DNA from: Terriglobales bacterium
GTDB lineage: Bacteria > Acidobacteriota > Terriglobia > Terriglobales > Acidobacteriaceae
NCBI GenBank assembly: GCA_025980765.1
Contig: JAICXB010000007.1
Location: 26,298 to 90,297 of the forward strand
DNA: 64,000 bases
Reading direction: 5' to 3'
Part shown: positions 34,288 to 42,630 of the stretch, piece by piece
How positions within the stretch are numbered: the stretch's first letter is position 1
Layout of the letters: the number at the start of each line of letters is the position of its first letter
The notes under the pieces: generated by a model
Database searches by the model: none
The model's input: the letters and a program-made list of their open reading frames with translations, nothing else
Told to the model about the DNA's origin: nothing
Program-made: the position numbers and the translations under genes

Positions 34288-34329
34288 GATTGTTGATTGT
34301 GTGATTGAAAAATCACACAATCAACAATC
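34288..34329. repeat. Perfect 19-bp hairpin between divergent genes
   Basis: GATTGTTGATTGTGTGATT (34288-34306) and its exact complement (34311-34329) surround a GAAA loop. It sits between the ABC ATPase (minus) and the small membrane protein (plus). Confidence 0.85.
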
Positions 34330-34377
34330 ATAAAATCAAAATTTTGATGTGCTGGCGCTGGCTTCTACAATCTTTTT

Positions 34378-34632
34378 ATGAAGCCGATTGCGGCGGTGCG
34401 GATTTGCTGGCTCTTTTGCGTCTTGTTGTTCGTCGCAGCCGCGGTCGGGCTGCGCTGGGGCGCGCAGCTCAGCATTGCGCTGATGCCGCAAGCGCAGCGG
34501 GTTTATGCCGACCCTGCCCTGCTCCACGGCATGTGGATCAATCGCAGTATCCTGCTCCTCGTGCTCAGCGCCATCTGCGGCGTGCTCGGCATCTACTTCA
34601 GCCTGCAGGCCTCAGACGTGCGCCAGCGCTGA
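34378..34632 (+). CDS. Small two-helix membrane protein
   Basis: The 84-residue protein has two hydrophobic segments (about 8-27 ICWLFCVLLFVAAAVGLRWG and 58-76 LLLVLSAICGVLGIYFSL) joined by a polar loop with 'RVYADPALLHGMWINR'. No family is recognised. It has no obvious operon partner, since the following gene, queD, is separated by inverted repeats. Confidence 0.6.
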   Translation: MKPIAAVRICWLFCVLLFVAAAVGLRWGAQLSIALMPQAQRVYADPALLHGMWINRSILLLVLSAICGVLGIYFSLQASDVRQR

Positions 34633-34648
34633 ACCTGAGGCTACAATA

Positions 34649-34798
34649 AATTCACCACGGAGACACAGAGACACAGAGAAATTCCTACTTGTGTAATTTC
34701 GTAATCGGGTAATTTGAAGAAGTGAAAGCCCAATTTCGACATTACCCGATTACATAGTTATCAAATTTCTCCGTGTCCTCTGTGCCTCCGTGGTGAGA
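34649..34798. repeat. CACCACGGAGACACGGAG inverted repeat, copy 3, with a nested AATTACCCGATTACG repeat
   Basis: The outer arms are TTCACCACGGAGACACAGAG and GTCCTCTGTGCCTCCGTGGTGA. Nested inside is TAATTTCGTAATCGGGTAATTT with its complement around CGACATTACCCGATTACAT, the same family as 13667-13745. One element appears to sit inside the other. Confidence 0.75.
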
Positions 34799-34813
34799 AT
34801 TTCCGAGGAAGCA

Positions 34814-35191
34814 ATGTACGAAGTCACCGTCGAAGACAGCTTTGCGGCAGGCCACTACCTGCGCAACTATAAAGGCAAGTGCGAGAACCCGCATGGCCAC
34901 AACTATAAAGTCCGCATCACCCTGCAAGGACCCGAGCTCGATCACGCCGGCCTGCTGCTCGACTTTAAAGACCTGAAGCTGGTGATGAAGCCCGTAATCG
35001 AACGCCTCGATCATCGCATGATTAACGATGTGGACCCGTTCACGAAACTGAATCCTTCGGCGGAAAATCTCGCTCGTTATTTTTTTGACGAAACCAATCG
35101 CGGGTTGCAAGGCTCGACGTCAGGTCGCGTCAGCGTCAAGGAAGTCACAATCTGGGAGACGGATACGACCACAGCACGATATTCGGAATGA
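34814..35191 (+). CDS. queD: 6-carboxy-tetrahydropterin synthase / PTPS-family QueD
   Basis: The ATG at 34814 with upstream GAGGAAG gives 125 residues. The zinc ligands are the His in 'FAAGHYLRN' and the pair in 'NPHGHNY'. The catalytic Cys lies just before them (GKCENPHGH), and 'LDFKDLKLVMKPVIERLDHRMIND' follows. QueD converts dihydroneopterin triphosphate to 6-carboxytetrahydropterin for 7-deazaguanine (queuosine) synthesis. queE follows after a repeat array, supporting this over a pterin-salvage role. Confidence 0.88.
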   Translation: MYEVTVEDSFAAGHYLRNYKGKCENPHGHNYKVRITLQGPELDHAGLLLDFKDLKLVMKPVIERLDHRMINDVDPFTKLNPSAENLARYFFDETNRGLQGSTSGRVSVKEVTIWETDTTTARYSE

Positions 35192-35201
35192 AGTTGGTGA
35201 G

Positions 35202-35447
35202 GCGTTTGGAAAAGCGCTTCAAGAAAGGCGTTTCAGGAAAACCGTTTCAAGAAAGACGTTTCAACGGAGTCGTTTCAAGCAATACAGAACCACTGCCGTC
35301 GCCAGCCAGTCTTTCGAGCTAACCCGAAAGGCTCACGTAACCGCATTGTTAAGAACGGATCTCTTGAAGCGGTTTTCCTGAAACGGTTTTCCTGAAACGC
35401 TGTTGCTGAAACGGTTCTCTTGAAACGCCTGTCCTGAAACGCCTGCG
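35202..35447. repeat. Opposed arrays of a 14-nt repeat
   Basis: The left array (35202-35283) has one 12-nt and five 14-nt units of the type GCGTTTCAGGAAAA. The right array (35358-35441) has six 14-nt units of the complementary type GTTTTCCTGAAACG, two of them identical and adjacent. The arms are separated by about 74 unique bases and could form a long imperfect foldback. There are no spacers, so it is not a CRISPR array. The right array ends 11 bases before the queE ATG. Confidence 0.9.
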
Positions 35448-35452
35448 TCCCC

Positions 35453-36133
35453 ATGCACCTCATCGAAATCTACAAATCGGTCCAGGGCGAGTCCTCCTTC
35501 GCCGGCCTGCCGTGCATATTTGTGCGGCTTGCCGGCTGCAATCTGCGTTGCCACTGGTGCGACAGCGAATACACCTTCACCGGCGGACACAAAATGACGC
35601 TCGACGAAGTGGTCGGTGAAATTGCCAGACTGGCGCCGGTGAAGCTGGTGGAAATTACCGGAGGCGAGCCGATGCTGCAGGAGCGCGAGGTGGTTCCTCT
35701 GATGGAGCAACTGGTGGCATTGGGGTATCAGGTGCTCATCGAAACCAGCGGCGAGCGCCTGCTGGCCCGCATCCCTCCGGCTGTCCACAAGATTGTCGAC
35801 GTGAAATGTCCGGCTTCCGGAGAGGCCGGCAGTTTTCGCCTTGAGAACCTGAGCGCCCTCACCCTGAGCGACGAACTGAAATTCGTAATCGCCGATCGCA
35901 CAGACTACGAATTCGCCCGCGATTTCACTCGTGAGCACCGCCTGACTGAGCGCGTTGCCAACGTTCTTTTCTCTCCCGCCTTCCGCAAGGATGCCGAGCC
36001 TGAGCGCAGCGCAGGCAATTGCCTGCTCGATCCCCGCACGCTCGTCGAATGGATCCTCAAGGATGGCCTCGGCGTCCGCCTGAGCCTGCAAATTCACAAA
36101 TTCATCTGGGAGCCGCTGACCAAGGGCGTGTGA
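35453..36133 (+). CDS. queE: 7-carboxy-7-deazaguanine synthase QueE (radical SAM)
   Basis: The 226-residue protein starts 'MHLIEIYKSVQGESSFAGLPCIFVRLAGCNLRCHWCDSEYTF'. It holds the C-x3-C-x2-C iron-sulfur motif and the QGE substrate loop of QueE. 'EITGGEPMLQ' is the radical-SAM GGEP element. It converts carboxytetrahydropterin to carboxydeazaguanine in queuosine synthesis. queD is upstream; queC and queF are not in the window. A 14-nt repeat array abuts the start codon, leaving no clear SD. Confidence 0.93.
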   Translation: MHLIEIYKSVQGESSFAGLPCIFVRLAGCNLRCHWCDSEYTFTGGHKMTLDEVVGEIARLAPVKLVEITGGEPMLQEREVVPLMEQLVALGYQVLIETSGERLLARIPPAVHKIVDVKCPASGEAGSFRLENLSALTLSDELKFVIADRTDYEFARDFTREHRLTERVANVLFSPAFRKDAEPERSAGNCLLDPRTLVEWILKDGLGVRLSLQIHKFIWEPLTKGV

Positions 36134-36311
36134 ATTGCTGGTTCCTATCTCACAAGAGAAATGGGTGAAAATCAGGATTACGTATATCCACCTATGGCGG
36201 TTTCGTCCCGTCAAATGCTACAGTTTTTGTTTCCAGGAAGAACTCACGATTCCGGTCGCGCATCCGCGATCTTCCTCGATTACTTCGTTTTTGTCTTCAG
36301 GAGCTAGAACC

Positions 36312-39300
36312 ATGTCATTGCTGTTTGCCCCCGAGTTCAGCAGGCCCTCGCTTCATCGAGCGAAGCGATGGCCGCACGCGCTACTTATGCTCGCGGCTTG
36401 TTTCCTTCTGTGTCTGGGCGCATTCGCGCAAGGCGCCGACCAGGGTACCGTTTCCGGAATCACCAGCGATCCTTCCGGGGCGGTGCTTCCGGGCAGTTCG
36501 CTTACGCTCACCAATACCGCAACCGGTGAGACGTTCAATGCCACCAGCAATGGAGCTGGTCTGTTCATTTTCCCAGTGCTCCCGGTCGGCACCTATAAGC
36601 TGCAGGCCACGCATACAGGTTTCAGCAACCTGGAAGCGAACAACATTAAGGTGACGGTCGGATCGAAGATCGACCTGCCCCTCACGCTCGGCGTCGCTTC
36701 CGGCAAGGAGACCGTCGAAGTCAGCGCGGAAGCGCCGGTCGTCGAAACCACGCGCACCAGCGTAAGCGACACCGTAAACGATCGCGAGATTCAGACGCTG
36801 CCCACCAACGGCCGCAACTTCCTCGATTTCACCCTGCTCACACCTGGCGTAGTGCGCGACGTGCGCAGCGGCGACCTCAGCTTCGCCGGACAGCGCGGCA
36901 CGTTGAACTCGCTCACTGTCGATGGCACCGACAACAACAACTCCTTCTTCGGGCAAACGCTCGGACGCACCGGCTCGGGCCGCGCGCCCTATCAATTCAG
37001 TGAAGACGCGGTCCAGGAGTTCCAGGTCAACAGCAACGGATACTCCGCAGAACAAGGCCGCGCCGGTGGCGCCATTATCAATGTGGTCACTAAATCCGGC
37101 ACGAATGCCTTCCACGGCGAAGGCTTTGAGTTCTTCCGCGATCGTGGTCTTAACGCCAACGATCCGATCTATAGCCTGCAGCGCGCATTCGCCGAGAGCC
37201 AGGGAAAAACACCGCCGCTCAAGCCGGGCTACCACTTCAATCAGTTTGGAGGCAACGTCGGCGGGCCGATCGTAAAGAACCGCGCCTTCTTCTTCTTCGA
37301 CTACGACGGGCAGCGCAACCTCACCGGGAATCCCATTTTGGTCACTCTTCCAACTCCGACCAATGTCTTCCAGACCACCGCGGTAAACTATCTCGCTCCG
37401 CGCCTCAACAACTATCAGCGCACCTTCAACCAGGACGTCTATCTCGGCAAAGTGGACTGGACGATCAGCCAGCGCAATCAGCTTTCTGGCCGCTACAATG
37501 CCCAGCGCTTCACCGGACAGGGACTCGAGAACAGCGGTAATACCAGCACCTTTGAGCACACCGGCGCTTCCAATGTGAAGAGTGACAGTGTTAACGCTCA
37601 ACTCACGACTACGTTGAATCCCAATCTGGTCAACGTGGGCAAGTTCAGCTATCAGCGCGACAGCGAACCCGGACTTGCGAACAGCATCAATCCAGAAGCG
37701 TTCATCGCGCCGTTCTCGCTGTCGGTAGGTCGCAACTCCTTTAGCCCGCGGGAGACCACCATTCATCGTCAGGAATACGGCGACACCGTCTCCTACGTGC
37801 GTGGACGCCACAGCTTCAAGGTCGGCGCCGACGCGCTGGTAGACAAGATCCTCAACTTCTTCCCCGGAAATTTCTCCGGTTCCTACACCTTCGCTACCCT
37901 GGACGATTTCGGGCGCAGCCTCATGGGGCTTCCGGTGACGGCAACTGGCAATTCCTTCCTGGAAGCGTTTCCCGGAGCGGGCACTACAGGAGCTACTACG
38001 CATCCCGATCAACTGCAGCAGGCCTATTTCGTGCAGGACGACTGGCGCGTGACCAATGGCCTCACGCTCAACCTCGGAGCGCGCTACGATCTCGCCACCG
38101 TGAAACAACCGACGGTGCAGAATGTGGCTGCCGCAGCAATAGGCCTGGACACGTCCAGAATTCCGAACGACACCAACAATATCGCTCCCCGAATTGGTTT
38201 TGCCTGGCAGCCTCGGCCGGATAAGCAGTTGGTAGTTCGTGGCGGCTACGGCATCTTCTACGGCAACACCCCATCCATCCTGTACGGTACCGCCGATTCC
38301 AATAACGGAATCAATGTGCAAACTCTGAACTTTAGCGCATCAGCCGCGTCGCCGCTGCCGGTTTCCTACCCGAACACTCTGTGCGGAGCGCCGCAGGCAG
38401 TTTCCGGGTGCCCGGCGCCGGCAGGATTCGCCTCCAGCAAGCCAACCATCCTGCTCTTCGCCGGCAATTACCAGCAGCCCTATGTGGAGCAGTACAACCT
38501 GGCAGTTGAGTACGAAGTTGCCAAGGACACCTCGTTGCGCCTCGGGTACACCGGAGTGCATGGCGTGCATCTGCAGCGCACTCGCGACATCAATCAAATC
38601 GGTCCGGAGATTCCTGCAGTTGCGACCGTCGCCGGAGGTGGAACCCTCAACTACACCAAGTTTGCTGGGAATGTCTTGAGTTCCGCCTTCAATCGCATTC
38701 TGCAGTTCGAGAGCACAGCAGGATCGAACTACAACGGGCTCTCGATTGAAGTTACCAAGCGCTTCTCGCACAACTTCTCGATCATGAACTCCTACACGTG
38801 GAGCCACGTAATCGACGATCGTCCGGATGCGACCGCAGTGGTGCCCGGGACCGACGACGGCAAGATGGCCTACGATCCGCTCAACCTGGCGCTTGATCGC
38901 GCCTCGGGTGACAACGATGTCCGCAATCGCTACATCTTCAGCGGCATCTGGAACCTCGATCCCTATACCCAGGGCATGAACCGCTACATGAAAACCATTC
39001 TCGGTGGTTTCGAACTGGCGGGGATCTTCAACGCGCAGAGCGGACAGCCCTTCTCCGCGCTGGTCAGCAGAGACTTGAACAACGACCTCAACAGCCGCAA
39101 TGAGCGCGCGCCGGGAACGGCCCGCAATCAGTTCAATCTGCCCGCGATCTACACTGTCGATCCGCGCATTACGCGCAACATCGCCATTACGGAACGCGCG
39201 AAGCTGCAGTTGATCGCCGAAGCCTTCAACCTGCTCAACCATCAGAACATTACGGGAGTGAAAAACACTCTGTACTCCGCCAGCTCCAACTGTACGACGG

Positions 39301-39446
39301 CGGGCTCGGTGGCGTGCACACTCACCCCGGAAACCGTGGCGTTTAATGGGATCAATTCATTCGGAATCCCGTCCGCCGCCAGCGTAAGCAACAACTTCAG
39401 CAACGTGGGACGCGTCCTGCAATTGGCCGCAAAGATCACGTTCTAA
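36312..39446 (+). CDS. TonB-dependent receptor-like outer-membrane protein (Oar-type)
   Basis: The ATG at 36312 gives 1044 residues with a signal peptide (HALLMLAACFLLCLGAFAQG). A carboxypeptidase-regulatory-like domain follows (about 38-120: 'GTVSGITSDPSGAVLPGSSLTLTNTATGETFNATSNGAGLFIFP'), then a plug domain ('VNDREIQTLPTNGRNFLDFTLLTPGV', 'DGTDNNNSFFG', 'GGAIINVVTKSGTNAFHGEGFEFFRD'). The long barrel ends in KITF. It is more canonical than the receptor at 25634, with a recognisable plug. The substrate is unknown. A strong terminator follows. Confidence 0.9.
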   Translation: MSLLFAPEFSRPSLHRAKRWPHALLMLAACFLLCLGAFAQGADQGTVSGITSDPSGAVLPGSSLTLTNTATGETFNATSNGAGLFIFPVLPVGTYKLQATHTGFSNLEANNIKVTVGSKIDLPLTLGVASGKETVEVSAEAPVVETTRTSVSDTVNDREIQTLPTNGRNFLDFTLLTPGVVRDVRSGDLSFAGQRGTLNSLTVDGTDNNNSFFGQTLGRTGSGRAPYQFSEDAVQEFQVNSNGYSAEQGRAGGAIINVVTKSGTNAFHGEGFEFFRDRGLNANDPIYSLQRAFAESQGKTPPLKPGYHFNQFGGNVGGPIVKNRAFFFFDYDGQRNLTGNPILVTLPTPTNVFQTTAVNYLAPRLNNYQRTFNQDVYLGKVDWTISQRNQLSGRYNAQRFTGQGLENSGNTSTFEHTGASNVKSDSVNAQLTTTLNPNLVNVGKFSYQRDSEPGLANSINPEAFIAPFSLSVGRNSFSPRETTIHRQEYGDTVSYVRGRHSFKVGADALVDKILNFFPGNFSGSYTFATLDDFGRSLMGLPVTATGNSFLEAFPGAGTTGATTHPDQLQQAYFVQDDWRVTNGLTLNLGARYDLATVKQPTVQNVAAAAIGLDTSRIPNDTNNIAPRIGFAWQPRPDKQLVVRGGYGIFYGNTPSILYGTADSNNGINVQTLNFSASAASPLPVSYPNTLCGAPQAVSGCPAPAGFASSKPTILLFAGNYQQPYVEQYNLAVEYEVAKDTSLRLGYTGVHGVHLQRTRDINQIGPEIPAVATVAGGGTLNYTKFAGNVLSSAFNRILQFESTAGSNYNGLSIEVTKRFSHNFSIMNSYTWSHVIDDRPDATAVVPGTDDGKMAYDPLNLALDRASGDNDVRNRYIFSGIWNLDPYTQGMNRYMKTILGGFELAGIFNAQSGQPFSALVSRDLNNDLNSRNERAPGTARNQFNLPAIYTVDPRITRNIAITERAKLQLIAEAFNLLNHQNITGVKNTLYSASSNCTTAGSVACTLTPETVAFNGINSFGIPSAASVSNNFSNVGRVLQLAAKITF

Positions 39447-39466
39447 TCCCCCGTTTACACGGATTC

Positions 39467-39500
39467 AAAGGCAGCCACAAATGTGGCTGCCTTTCTTATT
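39467..39500 (+). terminator. Rho-independent terminator after the TonB receptor
   Basis: A perfect 13-bp stem (AAAGGCAGCCACA with TGTGGCTGCCTTT) with a two-base loop is followed by CTTATT. It ends about 50 bases past the receptor stop codon. Confidence 0.85.
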
Positions 39501-39556
39501 CCGCGACGAAACTTTGTATTCAGGCAATAGAGAAAAAGCGGCAATGGCCCCTTTTG

Positions 39557-39587
39557 AAGGACCGTCGCCCGCCCTCGGGCGTCTTTT
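39557..39587 (+). repeat. REP-like arm, left of the RAYT gene
   Basis: This 31-base sequence contains its own small palindrome GCCCG-CCCT-CGGGC. It is the exact reverse complement of 40072-40102 on the other side of the RAYT gene. Confidence 0.9.
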
Positions 39588-39613
39588 GCCTCGATCTGCT
39601 ACACTGCGCGCGC

Positions 39614-40072
39614 GTGAAGCTGCGAACCGATCCGTACCGCTACCGCCGCAAGTTGCCCCATCTCCAACTTTCCTGCACGTTCTTTGTAACTTTCTCGACA
39701 TACAAAGAATGGATACTGCCGCCGCCCGCGCGGACCCTGGCCTTACAGAGCTGCCTATATGAGCACGACCGCAGGATTCACCTATACGCGGCTGTAGTCA
39801 TGCCTGACCACGTTCAACTCTTGTTCACGGTATTGACCAAAGGTGGAGCGGAACCACTGCTGTATCAGATTCTTGGCGATATCAAGAGCGCATCGGTGCA
39901 CAACATCAATAAAGCCTTAGGCCGATCCGGGAGAGTATGGATGAACGAATCCTTCGATCGAATGCCGCGCTATGGCGATTTCGAGAAATATTATGAGTAC
40001 ATCATCATGAACCCGGTTCGTGCTGGCTTGGTCACCAATCCTGACGATTATGAATGGCTCTGGTATCAGTGA
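39614..40072 (+). CDS. REP-associated tyrosine transposase (RAYT)
   Basis: The GTG at 39614 gives 152 residues (VKLRTDPYRYRRKLPHLQ). The Y1/RAYT pattern is present: 'CTFFVTFST', 'MPDHVQLLFTVL', 'ILGDIKSASVHNINKALGRSGRVWMNESFD' and the catalytic-Tyr region 'YYEYIIMNPVRAGLV'. RAYTs nick REP palindromes with an HUH-type site. Here the motif reads His-Val-Gln instead of His-x-His, so a metal ligand may be lost. The gene is bracketed by perfect 31-bp inverted REP-like arms, the classical single-copy RAYT arrangement. The stop codon shares one base with the right arm. Confidence 0.85.
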   Translation: MKLRTDPYRYRRKLPHLQLSCTFFVTFSTYKEWILPPPARTLALQSCLYEHDRRIHLYAAVVMPDHVQLLFTVLTKGGAEPLLYQILGDIKSASVHNINKALGRSGRVWMNESFDRMPRYGDFEKYYEYIIMNPVRAGLVTNPDDYEWLWYQ

Positions 40073-40102
40073 AAAGACGCCCGAGGGCGGGCGACGGTCC
40101 TT
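40072..40102 (-). repeat. REP-like arm, right of the RAYT gene
   Basis: Exact inverted copy of 39557-39587 (31 of 31 positions). It overlaps the last base of the RAYT stop codon. Confidence 0.9.
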
Positions 40103-40159
40103 CCGAGAGATTGTCGCTCTCCACCTAGTCTGCTGTTCTATTTAGAATGGATACAGAGA

Positions 40160-42109
40160 ATGTCTTTCACCGAACAATACGACGTGGTCGTGGTTGGCGC
40201 CGGGCACGCTGGATGCGAGGCAGCGAGGGCCTGCGCCCGCATGGGGCTGAAGACTGCGCTGTTTACCCTCAACGTGGACTTGATCGCGCAGATGTCCTGT
40301 AATCCGGCTGTTGGTGGCATTGCCAAAGGGCACCTCGTGCGCGAAGTCGATGCCCTCGGTGGCGTGATGGGCGAAGTCACCGACGCCGTGGGAATTCAGT
40401 TTCGACTGTTGAACACCTCGCGTGGGCCGGCGGTGTGGTCTCCGCGCGCGCAGTGCGACAAGCAGCAGTATCGCGTCAAGATGCGCGAGGTGCTGGAGAA
40501 CCAGCCCAACCTCTACGTCAAGCAGGCCGAAGTCGCCGATCTGATCGTTGAAGACTCCCAAAATGGGCGAAGCGCCGTCGGCATTCGTTTGCGCGATGGA
40601 CGCCGCGTTGCAGCCGGCGCGGTGGTGATTACCACCGGGACCTTTCTCAACGGATTAATCCACTGCGGCGAGCAAACCTATCCTGCCGGACGCTCAGGAG
40701 AGCCGCCATCACAACTTCTGGGCGAATCGCTCAAGCTGCTCGGACTGCGCGGATGCCGCCTGAAAACCGGCACGCCGCCGCGTCTGGATGGCCGCAGCAT
40801 CGACTGGTCACGCTTCACCACACAACCAGGTGACGATGATCCCACTCCGTTCAGTTTCCGCACGAAAAAGATTCCCCAGAAGCAGGTTCCTTGTTACATC
40901 GCCTTCACCACCGACGAGACGCATCGCATTATTCGAGAAAATGTGCATCGCTCTCCTATGTATTCGGGGCAAATTCAGTCCATTGGTCCACGCTACTGCC
41001 CGTCGATTGAAGACAAGATCGTCAAGTTTCCCGACAAGCTCGCGCACCAGCTCTTCCTCGAGCCCGAAGGGCTGAACACGCACGAGATCTACGTGAATGG
41101 CATGTCAACGTCGATGCCCATCGACGTGCAACTGGCAATGATCAAGTCCATTCCCGGATTGGAAACGGCAGAGATGCTGCGCCCCGGCTACGCGATTGAG
41201 TACGATTCTATCGATCCCACTGAACTGGAGCGCTCACTCGAGACCAAGAAGATTGCTCGCCTCTTTCTCGCCGGACAAATCAATGGCACTTCCGGCTACG
41301 AGGAGGCCGCATGTCAGGGCATCATGGCCGGCATCAATGCGGCGCTGAAGGTCAAGGGAGAGCCGCCCTTCATCCTCGATCGCACCGAAGGCTACACCGC
41401 CATTTTGATCGACGACCTCATCAGCAAGGGCACCAACGAGCCCTACCGCATGTTCACCTCGCGCGCGGAGTTTCGTTTGCAACTACGAATTGACAATGCC
41501 GATCGCCGGCTGATGCCGCACGGACGCCGTCTCGGTCTGATTGGCGACGAGGCATGGCGCGATTATCTCGCCAAGCAGGAACGCGCATCGGCAATGCAGA
41601 AGCTGCTGCAGACGAGAAAAGCAGATCTGGAGAACCTGGTTCGCATCGCGCCCGAAAAAGCAGAACACTTCAGCAACGCTGCCGGCCAGAGCTACGCTCA
41701 ACTGCTCAAGCGGCCGGAGATCTCGATCGAGGACCTGGCGCCGGTTCTGCGCGAGATGCTGCCTGAGTTTTTCGCAGCCTGTGATTCAACAAATCCGGAT
41801 CGGCTCTCCTCGCAAGCCCGCAATGAACTCAAGTCAGTGGAGACGGAGATCAAATATGCCGGATACCTCCAGCAGCAGCAGCGGGCCATCGATCGTCTGA
41901 AGAAGGCTGAGGAACGAAATATCCCAGAATGGTTCGATTACGCGCAGGTAAGCGGGCTCTCGCGCGAGATGAACGAAAAGCTAACCCGAGTGCGTCCGCG
42001 CACGCTAGGCCACGCCAGCCGCATTCCCGGCGTGACGCCGGCCGCAGTTTCGCTGATCAATGTATTTATAGAAATTCAAGGCAGAAGTCGCGAAATCGAT
42101 TTTAGATGA
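40160..42109 (+). CDS. mnmG: tRNA uridine-5-carboxymethylaminomethyl synthesis enzyme MnmG
   Basis: The 649-residue FAD enzyme starts with the dinucleotide-binding loop '[21 protein letters not shown]'. The family markers '[24 protein letters not shown]', '[14 protein letters not shown]', '[13 protein letters not shown]' and '[10 protein letters not shown]' follow, together with the C-terminal tRNA-binding region '[24 protein letters not shown]'. With MnmE it installs cmnm5 at U34 of certain tRNAs. Length is normal. rsmG, its frequent neighbour, is not here. Confidence 0.98.
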   Translation: MSFTEQYDVVVVGAGHAGCEAARACARMGLKTALFTLNVDLIAQMSCNPAVGGIAKGHLVREVDALGGVMGEVTDAVGIQFRLLNTSRGPAVWSPRAQCDKQQYRVKMREVLENQPNLYVKQAEVADLIVEDSQNGRSAVGIRLRDGRRVAAGAVVITTGTFLNGLIHCGEQTYPAGRSGEPPSQLLGESLKLLGLRGCRLKTGTPPRLDGRSIDWSRFTTQPGDDDPTPFSFRTKKIPQKQVPCYIAFTTDETHRIIRENVHRSPMYSGQIQSIGPRYCPSIEDKIVKFPDKLAHQLFLEPEGLNTHEIYVNGMSTSMPIDVQLAMIKSIPGLETAEMLRPGYAIEYDSIDPTELERSLETKKIARLFLAGQINGTSGYEEAACQGIMAGINAALKVKGEPPFILDRTEGYTAILIDDLISKGTNEPYRMFTSRAEFRLQLRIDNADRRLMPHGRRLGLIGDEAWRDYLAKQERASAMQKLLQTRKADLENLVRIAPEKAEHFSNAAGQSYAQLLKRPEISIEDLAPVLREMLPEFFAACDSTNPDRLSSQARNELKSVETEIKYAGYLQQQQRAIDRLKKAEERNIPEWFDYAQVSGLSREMNEKLTRVRPRTLGHASRIPGVTPAAVSLINVFIEIQGRSREIDFR

Positions 42110-42140
42110 TTGTGCACAATCACTATGTCCCCTCGGATCT

Positions 42141-42424
42141 GTCATCCTGAAGCGCTTCTTTTGCGCGAAGGATCTCTAGCGATGCGTCTCCAATTTCCGC
42201 GGCGCGGCTCCCCGGCGAGGATCCGTCGAGCTGCAGCTTGATAGGCCGCGCATCCGCTTCGTGCGCGTGATTCATTGACTGTCGAGGAACTAGAAACTGA
42301 CGTTGCGATCATGAATTAGCCATAACCAGTAAGCAATAAGCGATAAATCACGAGCAAGAAAAACGAGTCGAGTTCCCCTAACCTGTCATCCTGAAGCGCT
42401 TCTTTTGCGCGAAGGATCTCTAGC
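42141..42424. repeat. Exact 40-nt direct repeat (GTCATCCTGA family)
   Basis: The 40 bases at 42141-42180 (GTCATCCTGAAGCGCTTCTT...GATCTCTAGC) recur identically at 42385-42424. Each contains the palindrome GCGCTTCTTTTGCGC. The stretch 42110-42485 holds nothing else I can support. Confidence 0.85.
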
Positions 42425-42485
42425 AATGCATTTGAGCCAGCAGCGGCTGTTGACTCCTTAACCATGCTGTACAATCGAGCGCCGC

Positions 42486-42545
42486 ATGCGCGAGTATCTC
42501 TACCACGTCTACATCATGGCCAGCCGTCTTGAGGGTCTCGCGTGC
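42486..42545 (+). pseudogene. Remnant of a GIY-YIG nuclease N-terminus
   Basis: From ATG 42486 the frame reads MREYLYHVYIMASRLEG, which resembles the start of small GIY-YIG proteins (YYVYIMASR...LYVGVT). It then loses all similarity: the expected LYVGVTNDL segment is missing and the frame ends at 42674. I read this as a decayed fragment. A chance match is possible because only about 15 residues support it. Confidence 0.45.
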
Positions 42546-42630
42546 TTTGCTCGTCCTCTATTGGCCGGCGATTCGGCCAGTAACTCGGCAAACGTCAGGG
42601 CTGGCCAAGAGCGATTTCGCTTCGAGTTTC

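Noticed and set aside
35202..35447. Possible CRISPR array
   Set aside because: The repeats are 14 nt, directly adjacent without spacers, and inverted halfway. No cas gene is near.
36381..38321. 646-residue minus-strand ORF inside the TonB receptor
   Set aside because: Long antisense frames are common in GC-rich genes. The receptor on the plus strand has a signal peptide, plug and barrel, while this product looks like no protein.
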